A stretch of DNA of 64,000 bases from Halomonas rhizosphaerae (lineage in GTDB: Bacteria; Pseudomonadota; Gammaproteobacteria; Pseudomonadales; Halomonadaceae): assembly GCF_030010555.1 (NCBI RefSeq), contig NZ_JASCQP010000021.1, positions 124,001-188,000 on the forward strand, read 5' to 3'. The notes under the pieces are model-generated. The model saw only the letters and a list, made by a program, of their open reading frames with translations. It did no database searches and was not told the DNA's origin. Positions within the stretch are counted from its first letter, which is position 1, and the number at the start of each line of letters is the position of its first letter. This document shows positions 25,595 through 34,317 of this stretch, piece by piece. Made by a program: the position numbers and the translations under genes.

Positions 25595-27004
25595 TCAGAG
25601 CTCGATACGGTCGCCGTAGGCGGGAATCTCGGCCTCGATGTCGCTGCGGGCGAGGGCCGCCTGCAGCGCCTGCTGGGCGCCGGGCTCGCCATGCACCAGG
25701 TAGAAGCGCGGGCGATGGCGGAAGGCCCCGGCCCAGCCCAGCAGCTGGGTCTGGCCGGCATGGGCGGAGAAACCGCCGATGGTGTGGACCTTCGCCTTGA
25801 CCGCCAGGTCCCGGCCCAGCACGCGGATCCGCTCGGCGCCGTCGACGATCTGGCGCCCCACCGTGCCCGCCGCCTGGAAACCCACGATCACCAGCCGGGT
25901 ATCGGGCTTCTCCAGGTTGTAGCGGAAGTGGTGGATGATGCGCCCGCCATTGCACATCCCGGCCCCGGCGATGATGATCGCCCCGCCGTGGATGCGGTTG
26001 ATGGCCATGGACTCCTCCACCGTGCGGGTCATGCGCAGGATCGGCAGGTACTGGCTGGTGTCGCCGCTGGCGGCCACGTTGAGCACCTTGAGGTCCTCGG
26101 GATCCAGCGACTTGCGTGCACGGTGATAGAGCTCGGTGACCCGGATCGCCATGGGGCTGTCCAGGAAGACCATCTGCTGGCGCAGGCGCCCTTCATGGTA
26201 GAGCACGCTCAGGTGGTAGAGGATCTCCTGGGTGCGCCCCACGGCGAAGGCGGGAATCAGGACGTTGCCGCCGTCGGCATGGGCCTCCTCCAGCACGCGG
26301 GCGAACTCCTCGAGCGTCTCCTCCAGGGGGCGGTGGTCACGGTCTCCGTAGGTGCTCTCCATCAGCACCAGGTCGGCGTCATAGAGCTTTTCGGGATCCT
26401 TCATCAGCACCGAGCTGGGATTGCCCAGATCGCCGGAAAATACCAGGCGCCGGGTCTGTCCCCCCGAGGGCAGGGCCAGCTCGACGATGGCCGAACCGAG
26501 GATGTGGCCGGCGTCACGAAACACCAGGCTGGCCCCGCCCGGCAGTTCGACCAGCTGGCCGTAGGGATGAGACTCGCAGAGTGCCAGGGTCTGCGCCACG
26601 TCCTCCAGCTCATAGAGCGGCTCGACCAGCGGCTTGTCGTTGCGCTTGCGCCACTTGTTCTCCCACTCGATGTCCTTGGCCATGATGAAGGCGGCGTCCT
26701 GGAGCATGATCTCCAGCAGGTCGCGGGTGCCTCGGGTGCAGTGGATCGGCCCGCGATACCCCTCCCGCACCAGCTTGGGCAGCAGCCCCGAGTGGTCGAG
26801 ATGGCCATGGGAGAGCACTACCGCTTCGAGCTCCCGGGGCAGCTGGCCGAAGGACTTGGCGTTGGCCTCGTCGGCGTCGCTGCCACCCTGATGCAGGCCA
26901 CACTCCAGCAGCAGCTTGTGCGAGCGGCCATTGCCGTCCAGTGCAATGAGATAGCGCGAACCGGTGACCTCCTTGACCGCGCCCTGGAAGGTGAGTGTCG
27001 ACAT
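25595..27004 (-). CDS. MBL-fold beta-CASP (CPSF/RNase-like) metallohydrolase
   Basis: 469 residues. Metal motif SHGHLDHSG (His66, His68, Asp70, His71), then DAGHILGSAIVEL, FSGDLGNP, and the beta-CASP insertion; C-terminal IIAGAGMCNGGRIIHHF, TIGGFSAHAGQTQLL and YLVHGEPGAQQAL are typical of the bacterial YSH1/CPSF-like group acting on RNA (or occasionally DNA). Cytoplasmic; no signal peptide. Start MSTLTFQGAV is set by AAGGAG eight bases upstream, not the frame from 27235. Upstream neighbour gluconokinase is divergent. Confidence 0.9.
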   Translation of the reverse strand: MSTLTFQGAVKEVTGSRYLIALDGNGRSHKLLLECGLHQGGSDADEANAKSFGQLPRELEAVVLSHGHLDHSGLLPKLVREGYRGPIHCTRGTRDLLEIMLQDAAFIMAKDIEWENKWRKRNDKPLVEPLYELEDVAQTLALCESHPYGQLVELPGGASLVFRDAGHILGSAIVELALPSGGQTRRLVFSGDLGNPSSVLMKDPEKLYDADLVLMESTYGDRDHRPLEETLEEFARVLEEAHADGGNVLIPAFAVGRTQEILYHLSVLYHEGRLRQQMVFLDSPMAIRVTELYHRARKSLDPEDLKVLNVAASGDTSQYLPILRMTRTVEESMAINRIHGGAIIIAGAGMCNGGRIIHHFRYNLEKPDTRLVIVGFQAAGTVGRQIVDGAERIRVLGRDLAVKAKVHTIGGFSAHAGQTQLLGWAGAFRHRPRFYLVHGEPGAQQALQAALARSDIEAEIPAYGDRIEL

Positions 27005-27252
27005 GGTCTCGCTCCTTGTAGCCGAAGAACGGCTGGTCGCCGAAGAACAGGGCGAAGGCACGGCCCCGGCCTGCCCCTTTGCCTCAGCATAACGGATTCC
27101 CGAACAGCCGGCGTCGTCCACGCCACACCCCTTGACCCGGATCATCCCGCTTCGAGCGGGTGGTACATCAGCCCCTCGCGGCGCTGAAAAATGAATGAAG
27201 AAATTCCTGGCAACAGCCCGATATTCACTGGCCACTCATGGCTCATTTTCGC

Positions 27253-27258
27253 TATGAT
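27253..27258 (+). promoter_or_regulatory. Candidate -10 element of the gluconokinase gene
   Basis: TATGAT lies 40 bases before the gntK ATG in an AT-rich stretch. I could not find a good -35 at standard spacing, so an activator may be needed. Confidence 0.35.
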
Positions 27259-27297
27259 GAATGGCAACCATCTCGCCAACACAATGGAAGAAGACAG

Positions 27298-27807
27298 ATG
27301 AAATCCACGCCGACACTCGTGCTGGTCATGGGGGTTTCAGGATCAGGAAAATCTCACGTCGGCAAGTTGCTTGCCGAGGCTATCGATGCCGACTTCATCG
27401 ATGCCGACGACCACCACAGTGCCGGCAGCATCGCCAAGATGTCGCGTGGCGAACCCCTCAATGATGGTGACCGGGAAGGCTGGCTAGAGACCCTTGCCGA
27501 CTTCTTTCGTGACCATGCCCGCCGAGGCCGTTCGCTGGTGATCGGCTGTTCGGCACTCAAGCGCCGCTACCGCGACCAGCTGCGCAAGGGAGCGCCGGCG
27601 CTGCGAATCCTCTACCTGCATGGCAGCCGCGAGCTATTGTTCGACCGGCTGACCCATCGCCAGGGACACTTCTTCCAGGGAGACCATATGCTGGACAGCC
27701 AGCTTCGCGACCTGGAACCCCCGGGCGATGACGAGGCGATTCGCGTGGATATTTCTCTCGCACCGGAGGAAATCGTCTCGACATTTCTCAAGAGAACTGT
27801 GGCCTGA
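27298..27807 (+). CDS. gntK: Gluconokinase, GntK family
   Basis: Phosphorylates D-gluconate to 6-phosphogluconate, the substrate of Edd at 61.9 kb. 169 residues. Walker A GVSGSGKSHVGK near residue 12, DADDHHSAGSIAKMSRGEPLNDGDR, and CSALKRRYRDQLR followed by GHFF and LEPP are diagnostic. GGAAG lies eight bases before the ATG. Its codons are visibly richer in A/T at third positions than the neighbours, which may mean recent acquisition. Convergent with the TRAP transporter across a shared terminator. Confidence 0.93.
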   Translation: MKSTPTLVLVMGVSGSGKSHVGKLLAEAIDADFIDADDHHSAGSIAKMSRGEPLNDGDREGWLETLADFFRDHARRGRSLVIGCSALKRRYRDQLRKGAPALRILYLHGSRELLFDRLTHRQGHFFQGDHMLDSQLRDLEPPGDDEAIRVDISLAPEEIVSTFLKRTVA

Positions 27808-27862
27808 CACTTATCTCATATGACTCATTAAATACCGCAATAAAACATCAATATCACATAAG

Positions 27863-27888
27863 AAAGGGAGGCCATCGGCCTCCCTTTT
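27863..27888. terminator. Bidirectional terminator between gntK and the TRAP genes
   Basis: AAAGGGAGGCC pairs with GGCCTCCCTTT across a three-base loop and is followed by T5 on the plus strand and by CTTTC on the minus strand. Convergent genes lie on both sides. Confidence 0.88.
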
Positions 27889-27917
27889 TCATGCTTCTTC
27901 CTGCCCCATCTCCACGA

Positions 27918-29219
27918 CTACAGCGGCCAGATGGCCAACTGGGGCCAGGTCAGAAGGGCCGCCAGCACCAGCAGTTGGATCGCCATGAAGGGCAGCACCG
28001 ATATGTAGATGTCCTTCAAGCTGATGTCCGGTGGCGCCACGCTCTTCAGGTAGAAGGCCGCGGGGCCGAACGGCGGCGACAGGAACGACACCTGCATGTT
28101 CACGGCAAACAGGATGCCGAACCAGATCGGGTCATAGCCCAACTCAGTGACGATGGGCAGGAAGATCGGCAGGGCCAGCATGGCGATGCCGATCCAGTCG
28201 AGGAACAGCCCCAGCACCAGCATGATCGCCATCATCACCAGGATGATCACGATGGGCGCCACCTCCATGCCCAGGATCATCCCCGACACGAAGCGGTTGC
28301 CGCCCATCAGGTTGTAGACCCCCACCAGGGCCGCGGCGCCGATGCCGATCCAGATGATCATGCCGCAGGTGAAGAGCGTCTGGCCCAGGCTGTGGTGCAG
28401 CATCGGCACGCTGAACTCGCCGCGCAGCACGATGGCCAGCATCACCCCGAACACCCCCATGGCCGCCGCCTCGGTGACCGAGGCGATGCCGCCATAGATG
28501 GTGCCCAGCACCAGGAAGGCGATCATCCCCGGCAGCAGGATCGCCTTGACCGCCTCGAGCTTGCTGGCGAAGGGGTTGTCCTGGGTCGCGGCGGTGAGCG
28601 GCGGGCCCATCGCCGGGTTCTTCAGGCAGCGCACCAGCACGTAGGCGATATAGGAGCCCATCAGGATCACCGCCGGGGTGATCGCCGCGGTGAACAGCTC
28701 GGCGATGGAGACGCTGGCGATCAGGCCGTAGATGATCAGCACGATCGACGGCGGCATCATGGTGCCCAGCGCCCCGCCGGCGCATACCACGCCGATGGAC
28801 AGGTGCTTGTCGTAGCCCAGGCGCAGCATCTGCGGCAGCGCCAGGATGCCCAGCAGCACGATCTCGCCGCCGATGATCCCCGACAGCGCGGCGAGGAAGA
28901 AGGCCACCACGATGGTCTGCACCGCCACGCCCCCGGGCAGCCGTCCGGCGAACACCCGCATGGCGTTGAACAGGTCCTTGGCAATGCCCGAGCGGTCGAG
29001 CAGCGAGGCCATCAGCACGAACATCGGCACCGCCACCAGCGAGTACTCGGTGATGAAGCTGAACACCCGGCTGGTGACCAGCGGCAGCGCCGTCTCGCCG
29101 AACCAGCCGAAGGTGAAGACCATCGCCACCAGGCCGGTGATGAAGGCCAGCGGCAGGCCGGTGACCAGCAGGCCGAAGATGGCGGCGATCATCAGGATCG
29201 TGGCCGTCCCGATATCCAT
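27918..29219 (-). CDS. dctM: TRAP transporter large membrane subunit (DctM)
   Basis: 433 residues with about 12 hydrophobic segments. Conserved DctM landmarks: LPLAFITGLVAMVF, VPMFVLMASLLDRSGIAKDLFNAM, GALGTMMPPSIVLIIYG, and LGLFLDWIGIAMLALPIFLPI. It is the ion-coupled permease of a tripartite transporter. The ATG shares bases with the dctQ stop (TGATG). The longer frame from 29498 lies inside dctQ and is rejected. Substrate is not readable from this subunit. Confidence 0.95.
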   Translation of the reverse strand: MDIGTATILMIAAIFGLLVTGLPLAFITGLVAMVFTFGWFGETALPLVTSRVFSFITEYSLVAVPMFVLMASLLDRSGIAKDLFNAMRVFAGRLPGGVAVQTIVVAFFLAALSGIIGGEIVLLGILALPQMLRLGYDKHLSIGVVCAGGALGTMMPPSIVLIIYGLIASVSIAELFTAAITPAVILMGSYIAYVLVRCLKNPAMGPPLTAATQDNPFASKLEAVKAILLPGMIAFLVLGTIYGGIASVTEAAAMGVFGVMLAIVLRGEFSVPMLHHSLGQTLFTCGMIIWIGIGAAALVGVYNLMGGNRFVSGMILGMEVAPIVIILVMMAIMLVLGLFLDWIGIAMLALPIFLPIVTELGYDPIWFGILFAVNMQVSFLSPPFGPAAFYLKSVAPPDISLKDIYISVLPFMAIQLLVLAALLTWPQLAIWPL

Positions 29220-29818
29220 CAGCGTGTCTCCTCGTCTTGCGGGGCCGGAGCGGCGGGACGGGCGCGAATCGACTGCACCAGGTGCAGCAGCGCCTGCAGG
29301 GTCATCAGCGCCAGGGCAAACAGGATCATGCCCTTGACCAGCGCAGGAAAGGGCGGATTCCAGGAGGTGCCGGAGCGTTCCAGCTGCCACTCGCCGAGCG
29401 GGTTGTGCGAGGCACGCCAGAACATGTGGAAGGCGGCATAGCTCATGGTCAGGCAGAAGCCCAGGGTCACCAGGTCGTTGAAGCGGTCCATCCAGCACTT
29501 GAGCCGCGGGCCGGCGCTGTCATAGAGCACCTTGACGCGTATATGGCTGTTGCGGGCCAGCGCCGCGGGGCCGCCCAGGGCGAAGGTCACGGCGACCAGG
29601 AAGACCACGGACTCGTGCACCCAGGAGGTGGGGCTGTTGAAGCCGTAGCGCAGGAACACCTCGACCACGCTGATGCCCATGGCGATCAGCACCAGCCAGG
29701 CGGCGCCGCGGGCGCCCCGGGCCACCAGGCGGTCCAGGGCGGTGCGTTCGGGGCCGAGTTCCTCGACCTGCTCGATCAGCTCGGCCGGGTCGCGGTTGTC
29801 GGGGGAAGGTTGGGTCAT
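29219..29818 (-). CDS. dctQ: TRAP transporter small membrane subunit (DctQ)
   Basis: 199 residues, four membrane helices starting near residue 38 (GAAWLVLIAMGISVVEVFLRYGFN), with VHESVVFLVAVTFALGGPAALARNSHIRVKVLYD, the usual DctQ core. The unusually polar first 35 residues form a cytoplasmic tail. Overlaps dctM at its stop. Confidence 0.92.
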   Translation of the reverse strand: MTQPSPDNRDPAELIEQVEELGPERTALDRLVARGARGAAWLVLIAMGISVVEVFLRYGFNSPTSWVHESVVFLVAVTFALGGPAALARNSHIRVKVLYDSAGPRLKCWMDRFNDLVTLGFCLTMSYAAFHMFWRASHNPLGEWQLERSGTSWNPPFPALVKGMILFALALMTLQALLHLVQSIRARPAAPAPQDEETR

Positions 29819-29832
29819 GACGGGTCTCTTCG

Positions 29833-29863
29833 CACATCGTCCGGGCTCGGCCCGGACGATGTG
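29833..29863. other. Intercistronic stem-loop between dctP and dctQ
   Basis: CACATCGTCCGGG and CCCGGACGATGTG form a perfect 13-bp stem with a five-base loop in the 75-base gap after dctP. No U-tract. Such elements often stabilise the upstream mRNA so that the binding protein is made in excess over the permease. Confidence 0.65.
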
Positions 29864-29893
29864 TGGCTTGCCAGGGGGTGGATGTCGGCCGGC

Positions 29894-30928
29894 TTACATC
29901 AGGTTGCGGGCTTCGAGGAACTCGACCACGGAGTCGTAGATCTTCTGGTTCATCTCGCTCTCCTCGGCCCACTCGGCCCACTCCTCCTTGGCGATGGAAC
30001 GGAACTTGGCGCGCTCCTCCGGGGCCATGTCGATCAGCTCGATGTCCTCGTCCTGGCGTGCCTCGGCCACTGCCTCGAGGTCCCGCTTCTTGAGCTCGAA
30101 GACCATCTCGTAGGCCAGCTTGTCCACCGAGGTCTCGAGGATCGCCTGCAGATCCTCCGGCAGGCCGTCCCAGATCTCCTTGTTGAGGGAGACGGAGACC
30201 ATGGGCAGTGAATGGAAACCGGGATAGTTCGGGTAGTTGGCGAAGCTGTGCAGCCCCTGGCTGTGGTTGGTGGAGAACACCGTGTAGTCGGCGGCGTCGA
30301 TCACGCCCTTCTCCAGTGAGGTGTAGACCTCTGAGCCCGGCAGGTTCACCGGAGCGGCGCCGGCCTTCTCGAAGATGTTGTAGACCATGCCTTCCGGGGC
30401 GCGGACCTTGAGGCCCTCGAGATCCTCCACGGTGCGGATCGGTCGCTTGGAGGGGAAGGACTCCAGGCCGGTCGCAGCGGCACCGATCAGCTGCACACCG
30501 TAGGGGTTGACCAGCTCGTTGTAGAGCTCCTCGCCGCCACCGTGATTCATGTACTCCAGGAACTCCAGCGGGTCGCCCCAGGCGCCCACCAGGTTGCCGA
30601 GCATGCCGAAGGCCTTGTCGCGACCGGAGAAGTAGCTGGGGTCGGTGAGATGGCCCTGGAGGATGCCCGACTCCACGGCGTCCAGGGTCTGGTTGGCCTG
30701 GACCACGGCGTTGACCGGCAGGATCTCGATCTCGATGCGCCCGTCGGACATGGTGTTGACGTTCTCGGCCCAGGCCTTCTTGAGCTCGAACTGCGGCTCG
30801 CCCGAGGTCTCGGAGGTCTGGAAGGTCCACTCGTACTCGGCAGCCTGTGCGGAGAAGGCCAGCGCGCCGAGCACGGCGGCGGTCAGGCCCTTGAGGGCAA
30901 AGGAGGGGCGTGGCGTGGTCTGTTTCAT
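29894..30928 (-). CDS. dctP: TRAP transporter solute-binding protein (DctP)
   Basis: 344 residues. Signal peptide to about residue 29 (LGALAFSAQAAEYEW). The DctP fold is marked by VQANQTLDAVESGILQ, LKVRAPEGMVYNIFEKAGAAPV and SLEKGVIDAADYTV; the Arg of the carboxylate-binding segment is in KVRAPEG. It therefore most likely binds an organic or sugar acid. Gluconate is a reasonable guess because gluconokinase lies next to the cluster and Edd is nearby, but other acids are possible. AAGGAA precedes the ATG. Confidence 0.92.
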   Translation of the reverse strand: MKQTTPRPSFALKGLTAAVLGALAFSAQAAEYEWTFQTSETSGEPQFELKKAWAENVNTMSDGRIEIEILPVNAVVQANQTLDAVESGILQGHLTDPSYFSGRDKAFGMLGNLVGAWGDPLEFLEYMNHGGGEELYNELVNPYGVQLIGAAATGLESFPSKRPIRTVEDLEGLKVRAPEGMVYNIFEKAGAAPVNLPGSEVYTSLEKGVIDAADYTVFSTNHSQGLHSFANYPNYPGFHSLPMVSVSLNKEIWDGLPEDLQAILETSVDKLAYEMVFELKKRDLEAVAEARQDEDIELIDMAPEERAKFRSIAKEEWAEWAEESEMNQKIYDSVVEFLEARNLM

Positions 30929-30999
30929 GGTGCGTTTCCTTCTGTGGCGCATGACGGTTGTTGTTGTCGGTGCAGGACACCGCGTGCGAGGCGAACCGG

Positions 31000-31794
31000 T
31001 CAACCCGGTTCGGGAACGTCTGCGCCCGGCAGGCGCAGACGTGGCGGACGATGGTCGAACAGGCTCTCGAACCCCAGATCCAGCCCGGTGCGCTCGAGCA
31101 CGGAGAGGGCCGCCTGCTCTGCCTCGTCGGGCTGGCGAAGGCGGATCGCCTCCATCAGCCGGCGATGGCGCTCCATGCTGTCACTCAGCTCGGCCGCGCT
31201 GTGGTTGGAGGTCTCCACCAGCAGGCCGATGGCCGGCTTGAGCATGTGGCTGAGCTGGGCCCACAACAGGTTGTGGGTGGCCGCGAAGATCGCTTCGTGG
31301 AAGGCCACGTCGTGCTCGTCGTGGCTGCGCCCCTCGCAGCGCCGATCGGGCGCCTCCAGGGCACGGATCATGTCGCGCCAGGCCGTCTCGATGGCCAGCA
31401 GGTCGGCGGCGGTGGCATGCACCGCCGCCAGCCGCGCCATGAAGGGCTCCACGGCCACGCGGAAGGCGAAGATGTCGCGCTGGATGCGCGGGTTGGGCTG
31501 GGCGAAGCGGGCCATCCAGTCGCTGACCCGGGGGTCCAGCAGATGCCAGTCGGTGAGTTCGCGCACCCGGCTGCCCTGCCCCGAGATGCGCGTCAGCATG
31601 CCCGCCGAGACCAGCTGCTGCAGGGCACTGCGCACGGTGCTGCGGCTGACGCCATAGGTCTCGCAGAGATCCAGCTCTCTGGGCAGGAAGCTGCCCGGCG
31701 CATGCTCGCCGGCGAAGATCGCCCGGGCCAGGTCCTCGGCGATATCGGGCTTGTGGGCGAGTTTGCGCCCGGACGGGGGCTGACGCGATGACAT
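31000..31794 (-). CDS. GntR/FadR-family transcriptional regulator (FCD domain)
   Basis: 264 residues. N-terminal winged helix (about 18-85) with FLPRELDLCETYGVSRSTVRSALQQLVSAGML. C-terminal FCD ligand-binding domain with metal-binding residues in HDEHDVAFHEAIF and later His residues (ERHRRLMEAI). Located 71 bases before dctP on the same strand, it probably controls the TRAP operon and itself. Members respond to small carboxylates such as gluconate, galactonate or lactate. Confidence 0.93.
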   Translation of the reverse strand: MSSRQPPSGRKLAHKPDIAEDLARAIFAGEHAPGSFLPRELDLCETYGVSRSTVRSALQQLVSAGMLTRISGQGSRVRELTDWHLLDPRVSDWMARFAQPNPRIQRDIFAFRVAVEPFMARLAAVHATAADLLAIETAWRDMIRALEAPDRRCEGRSHDEHDVAFHEAIFAATHNLLWAQLSHMLKPAIGLLVETSNHSAAELSDSMERHRRLMEAIRLRQPDEAEQAALSVLERTGLDLGFESLFDHRPPRLRLPGADVPEPG

Positions 31795-31830
31795 GGGGCT
31801 CTCGGCGGCTCCTGTACGACTTGATGCAAT

Positions 31831-31845
31831 CTATGTCGGACATAG
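31831..31845. promoter_or_regulatory. Palindromic GntR-type operator
   Basis: CTATGTC-G-GACATAG is a perfect 7-1-7 inverted repeat, 37 bases before the regulator ATG. Its centre TGTCGGACA fits the FadR-subfamily pattern T-n-GT-nnn-AC-n-A, so it is a likely autoregulatory site. Confidence 0.7.
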
Positions 31846-31966
31846 GGTCGCCCAGATGCCACGGCCTTGCCTTTAGACTTTGGTCACACACCCGGAGCTT
31901 GTCGGATTTGACGCTGATCTGCCGCGATATCCGGCTCTTGCGCTACGACCGGTCAATCCATCATGT

Positions 31967-33187
31967 CTAGACCGCCGCGGCGTTGTCCCGCTCCACCGCC
32001 TGGAACATGCGCTCGGGCAGGTCGGGAATCGCCGCCCTGACCCGGTTCCAGCTGGGGATGAAGGGGCGCTCGCCGGGGTTGTCGAGAAAGGCGCTGCCGG
32101 CCTCGAGCAGGTTGGCGGCGAACAGCTCCACGGCCTGCTCCTCGGCGTGGCGGTCGAGCCGCAGGCCGTTCATCACGGCATCGTGGTCATAGGCCTCGAT
32201 CAGGTCCAGCGCCAGGCGGTAGTAGGTCGCCTTGAGAGTGCGAAAGCCCTCGGCGCTGAAGGTCACGCCCTGGGTGGCGAGCTTGCGGTAGAGCGCCTTG
32301 GCGATATCCAGGCTCATGCGGTTGAGCCCCCCGGAGGCGTCCTCGGCGGACACCGGCTGGTGCTTGTGGTCGTAGGCATCGGCCAGGTCCACCTGGCAGA
32401 GCCGCTTGGTGGAGTAGTTGCGATGCACCTCGGAGAGCACCCCGATCTCCAGGCCCCAGTCGGCGGGAATCCGGATGCCATCGAGCACTTCGCTGCGCAT
32501 GGAGAACTCGCCGGAGAGCGCATAGCGGTAGCTGTCCAGATACTCCAGGTAGGGCAGCGGGCCGTGCATCTGCTTGAGCGCCCGCAGCAGCGGCGTAACC
32601 ATCAGCCGCGAGACCCGGCCATTGAGCCGGCCCTCGGCGATGCGCGGGTAGTACCCCTTGCAGAACTCGTAGTTGAAGTGGGGATGGACCACCGGGTAGA
32701 AGAGCCGCGCCAGCAGGCCCCGGTCGTAGGTGAGGATATCGCAGTCGTGCAGGGCGACCACCCGGCCGCGGTTCGAGGCCTGCACGTAGCCGGCGCAGTA
32801 CCAGACATTGCGCCCCTTGCCGGGCTGCTGGGGCGCCAGACCCTGCGCTTCGAGCTCGTTATCCAGCGCCTGGAGCCGAGGGCCGTCGTTCCACAGGATA
32901 CGGTGGTGCTGCGGCAGCCGGGCGAAGAACTCCCGGGCATGCAGGAACTGTTCGCGGTCGGCGCGATCGAGCCCGATCACCACCTCGGCGAGATAGGGCA
33001 CCCGGCGAAGTTCCTCGACGATATGGGCCAGCGCCGGTCCCTCCAGCTCGGCGAAGAGCGACGGCAGGATCAGGCTCATGGGACGGCGCTCGGAGAACGC
33101 GACCAGCTCTTCCTCGAGGGCCGCCAGCGGCCGGCGGGTCAGATTGTGGAAGTCGGTGATGATGCCGTTCTGGTGGAAGTCGCTCAT
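31967..33187 (-). CDS. gpgS: Glucosyl-3-phosphoglycerate synthase
   Basis: Cytoplasmic GT-A glycosyltransferase (family GT81) that joins glucose from a nucleotide sugar to 3-phosphoglycerate. 406 residues. SLILPSLFAELEGPAL opens the nucleotide-binding fold; the metal-binding DxD is Asp148-Cys-Asp150 in LHDCDI; GEFSMRSEVLDGI and DWGLEIGVLSE follow, with VDLADAYDHKHQPVS near 270. AGGAGGG precedes the ATG, which overlaps the phosphatase stop as ATGA. The product is dephosphorylated to glucosylglycerate, a compatible solute. Confidence 0.9.
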   Translation of the reverse strand: MSDFHQNGIITDFHNLTRRPLAALEEELVAFSERRPMSLILPSLFAELEGPALAHIVEELRRVPYLAEVVIGLDRADREQFLHAREFFARLPQHHRILWNDGPRLQALDNELEAQGLAPQQPGKGRNVWYCAGYVQASNRGRVVALHDCDILTYDRGLLARLFYPVVHPHFNYEFCKGYYPRIAEGRLNGRVSRLMVTPLLRALKQMHGPLPYLEYLDSYRYALSGEFSMRSEVLDGIRIPADWGLEIGVLSEVHRNYSTKRLCQVDLADAYDHKHQPVSAEDASGGLNRMSLDIAKALYRKLATQGVTFSAEGFRTLKATYYRLALDLIEAYDHDAVMNGLRLDRHAEEQAVELFAANLLEAGSAFLDNPGERPFIPSWNRVRAAIPDLPERMFQAVERDNAAAV

Positions 33188-34098
33188 GCCGTCGCCCTCC
33201 TGGCCCCGTCACTGCTGACGTGCGTCACCGCCGGCGCTGGCCGGCGGTCGCCTCGCCCCCACCAGTGGGCCACCCCCTCGGCCCAGCCGTCGGGGCCGGT
33301 GGCCCTGCTGCGATAGAGCGCCGGCTGGCGGGGCGACACCGCCAGGCCATGGCAGCCGCGGATCACCACCGCCTGGTCTACCGTCTCGAGCATGGGAATG
33401 TCGTTGGGGCCATCGCCGAGCCCCAGGGTCAGCGGCCGCTGGCCACGCAGCGCCTCGAAGCGCTCGATCAGCCAGCCCACGGCGCTGCCCTTGTGGCAGT
33501 CACCGGTGACGTGCCAGAACCGGCCGCCGCGCATCAGGCGCAGGCCATCGCCCTTCAACCCCGCGCGGAAGGCCTCGAGTCCGACCTCGTCATCCTCCCA
33601 GAGCAGCGGCTCGCTGCCCTCGCGCAGCCGCGCCAGCCGTGCCTGTGGCTCCGACAGGCCGGTGAAGGCCACCAGGTCGTCGAGGGTCATCTCGCTCATG
33701 GTGGTGAAGCCCACGCCCAGCCGCGACCGCCACACCGCGAGCCGCTGGCGGATGAAGCCGATGTCGACCCCCAGCGTCCTGATCACCAGACCATCGGCGG
33801 CGGAACCGCGGTCCAGCCGGGCATGGCACCAGGCCGGCGGCAGCCCGGCCAGGGCGCCGTTCTCGGCGATGAAGGGGGCGTCCTCGATGCCGAGCTCGTG
33901 GCGCAGCGGCACGATCTCGCTGCGGGTCTTGCTGGTCACCGGGATCACCGGCACCCCGAGTTCCTGCAGACGGGCGAGCCAGGGGCGGGCCGGGGCCCAG
34001 CCGTAGCCGTGGTGGTCGAGCAGCGAGCCATCCAGGTCGGTAAAGAGCAGGCGCGGGCGCCGGGCGGAGTCGGGGGGCGAGGCGGGTATCGAGGGCAT
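33184..34098 (-). CDS. gpgP: HAD-family glucosyl/mannosyl-3-phosphoglycerate phosphatase
   Basis: 304 residues, HAD subfamily IIB. Motif I LFTDLDGSLLDHH (nucleophile Asp near residue 20), motif II VTSKTR, Lys in CHKGSAVGWL, motif IV LGLGDGPNDIPMLE. This is the MPGP family that removes phosphate from glucosyl- or mannosyl-3-phosphoglycerate; coupling to gpgS by ATGA overlap favours glucosyl. MPSIPASPP is taken as the start because upstream codons run through a terminator region. First gene of the pair, 219 bases after glyA. Confidence 0.88.
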   Translation of the reverse strand: MPSIPASPPDSARRPRLLFTDLDGSLLDHHGYGWAPARPWLARLQELGVPVIPVTSKTRSEIVPLRHELGIEDAPFIAENGALAGLPPAWCHARLDRGSAADGLVIRTLGVDIGFIRQRLAVWRSRLGVGFTTMSEMTLDDLVAFTGLSEPQARLARLREGSEPLLWEDDEVGLEAFRAGLKGDGLRLMRGGRFWHVTGDCHKGSAVGWLIERFEALRGQRPLTLGLGDGPNDIPMLETVDQAVVIRGCHGLAVSPRQPALYRSRATGPDGWAEGVAHWWGRGDRRPAPAVTHVSSDGARRATA

Positions 34099-34236
34099 GG
34101 CGTTTCCGGTTCCGTGTCGTGGACTCGCCATGCCCCATGCAGGGCGCATGCCAGGGCGAGCCAGAGGCCCCGTCTCACAGGGGCCCACGGCGCGGCATGC
34201 CCGGGCGTCGGCGCGATTGCACCAGCGCAGGACACG

Positions 34237-34270
34237 AAAACGCCCCGCCATGGTGCAGCCTGGCGGGGCG
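34237..34270 (-). terminator. Rho-independent terminator of glyA
   Basis: CGCCCCGCCA and TGGCGGGGCG form a perfect ten-base stem with a ten-base loop, followed on the minus strand by TTTTCG. It lies 47 bases past the glyA stop. Confidence 0.85.
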
Positions 34271-34317
34271 CTCGGGATCCCCTGGCCGCAGCCAGGGTCA
34301 GTCAGCGACAGGGCGTC

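Noticed and set aside
25277..27187. 636-codon plus-strand frame
   Set aside because: Antisense to the MBL-fold enzyme; no ribosome-binding site and no recognisable motif.
27891..29441. 516-codon plus-strand frame rich in His, Gln and Asp
   Set aside because: Antisense to dctM/dctQ; His/Gln richness is the reverse reading of membrane-protein codons.
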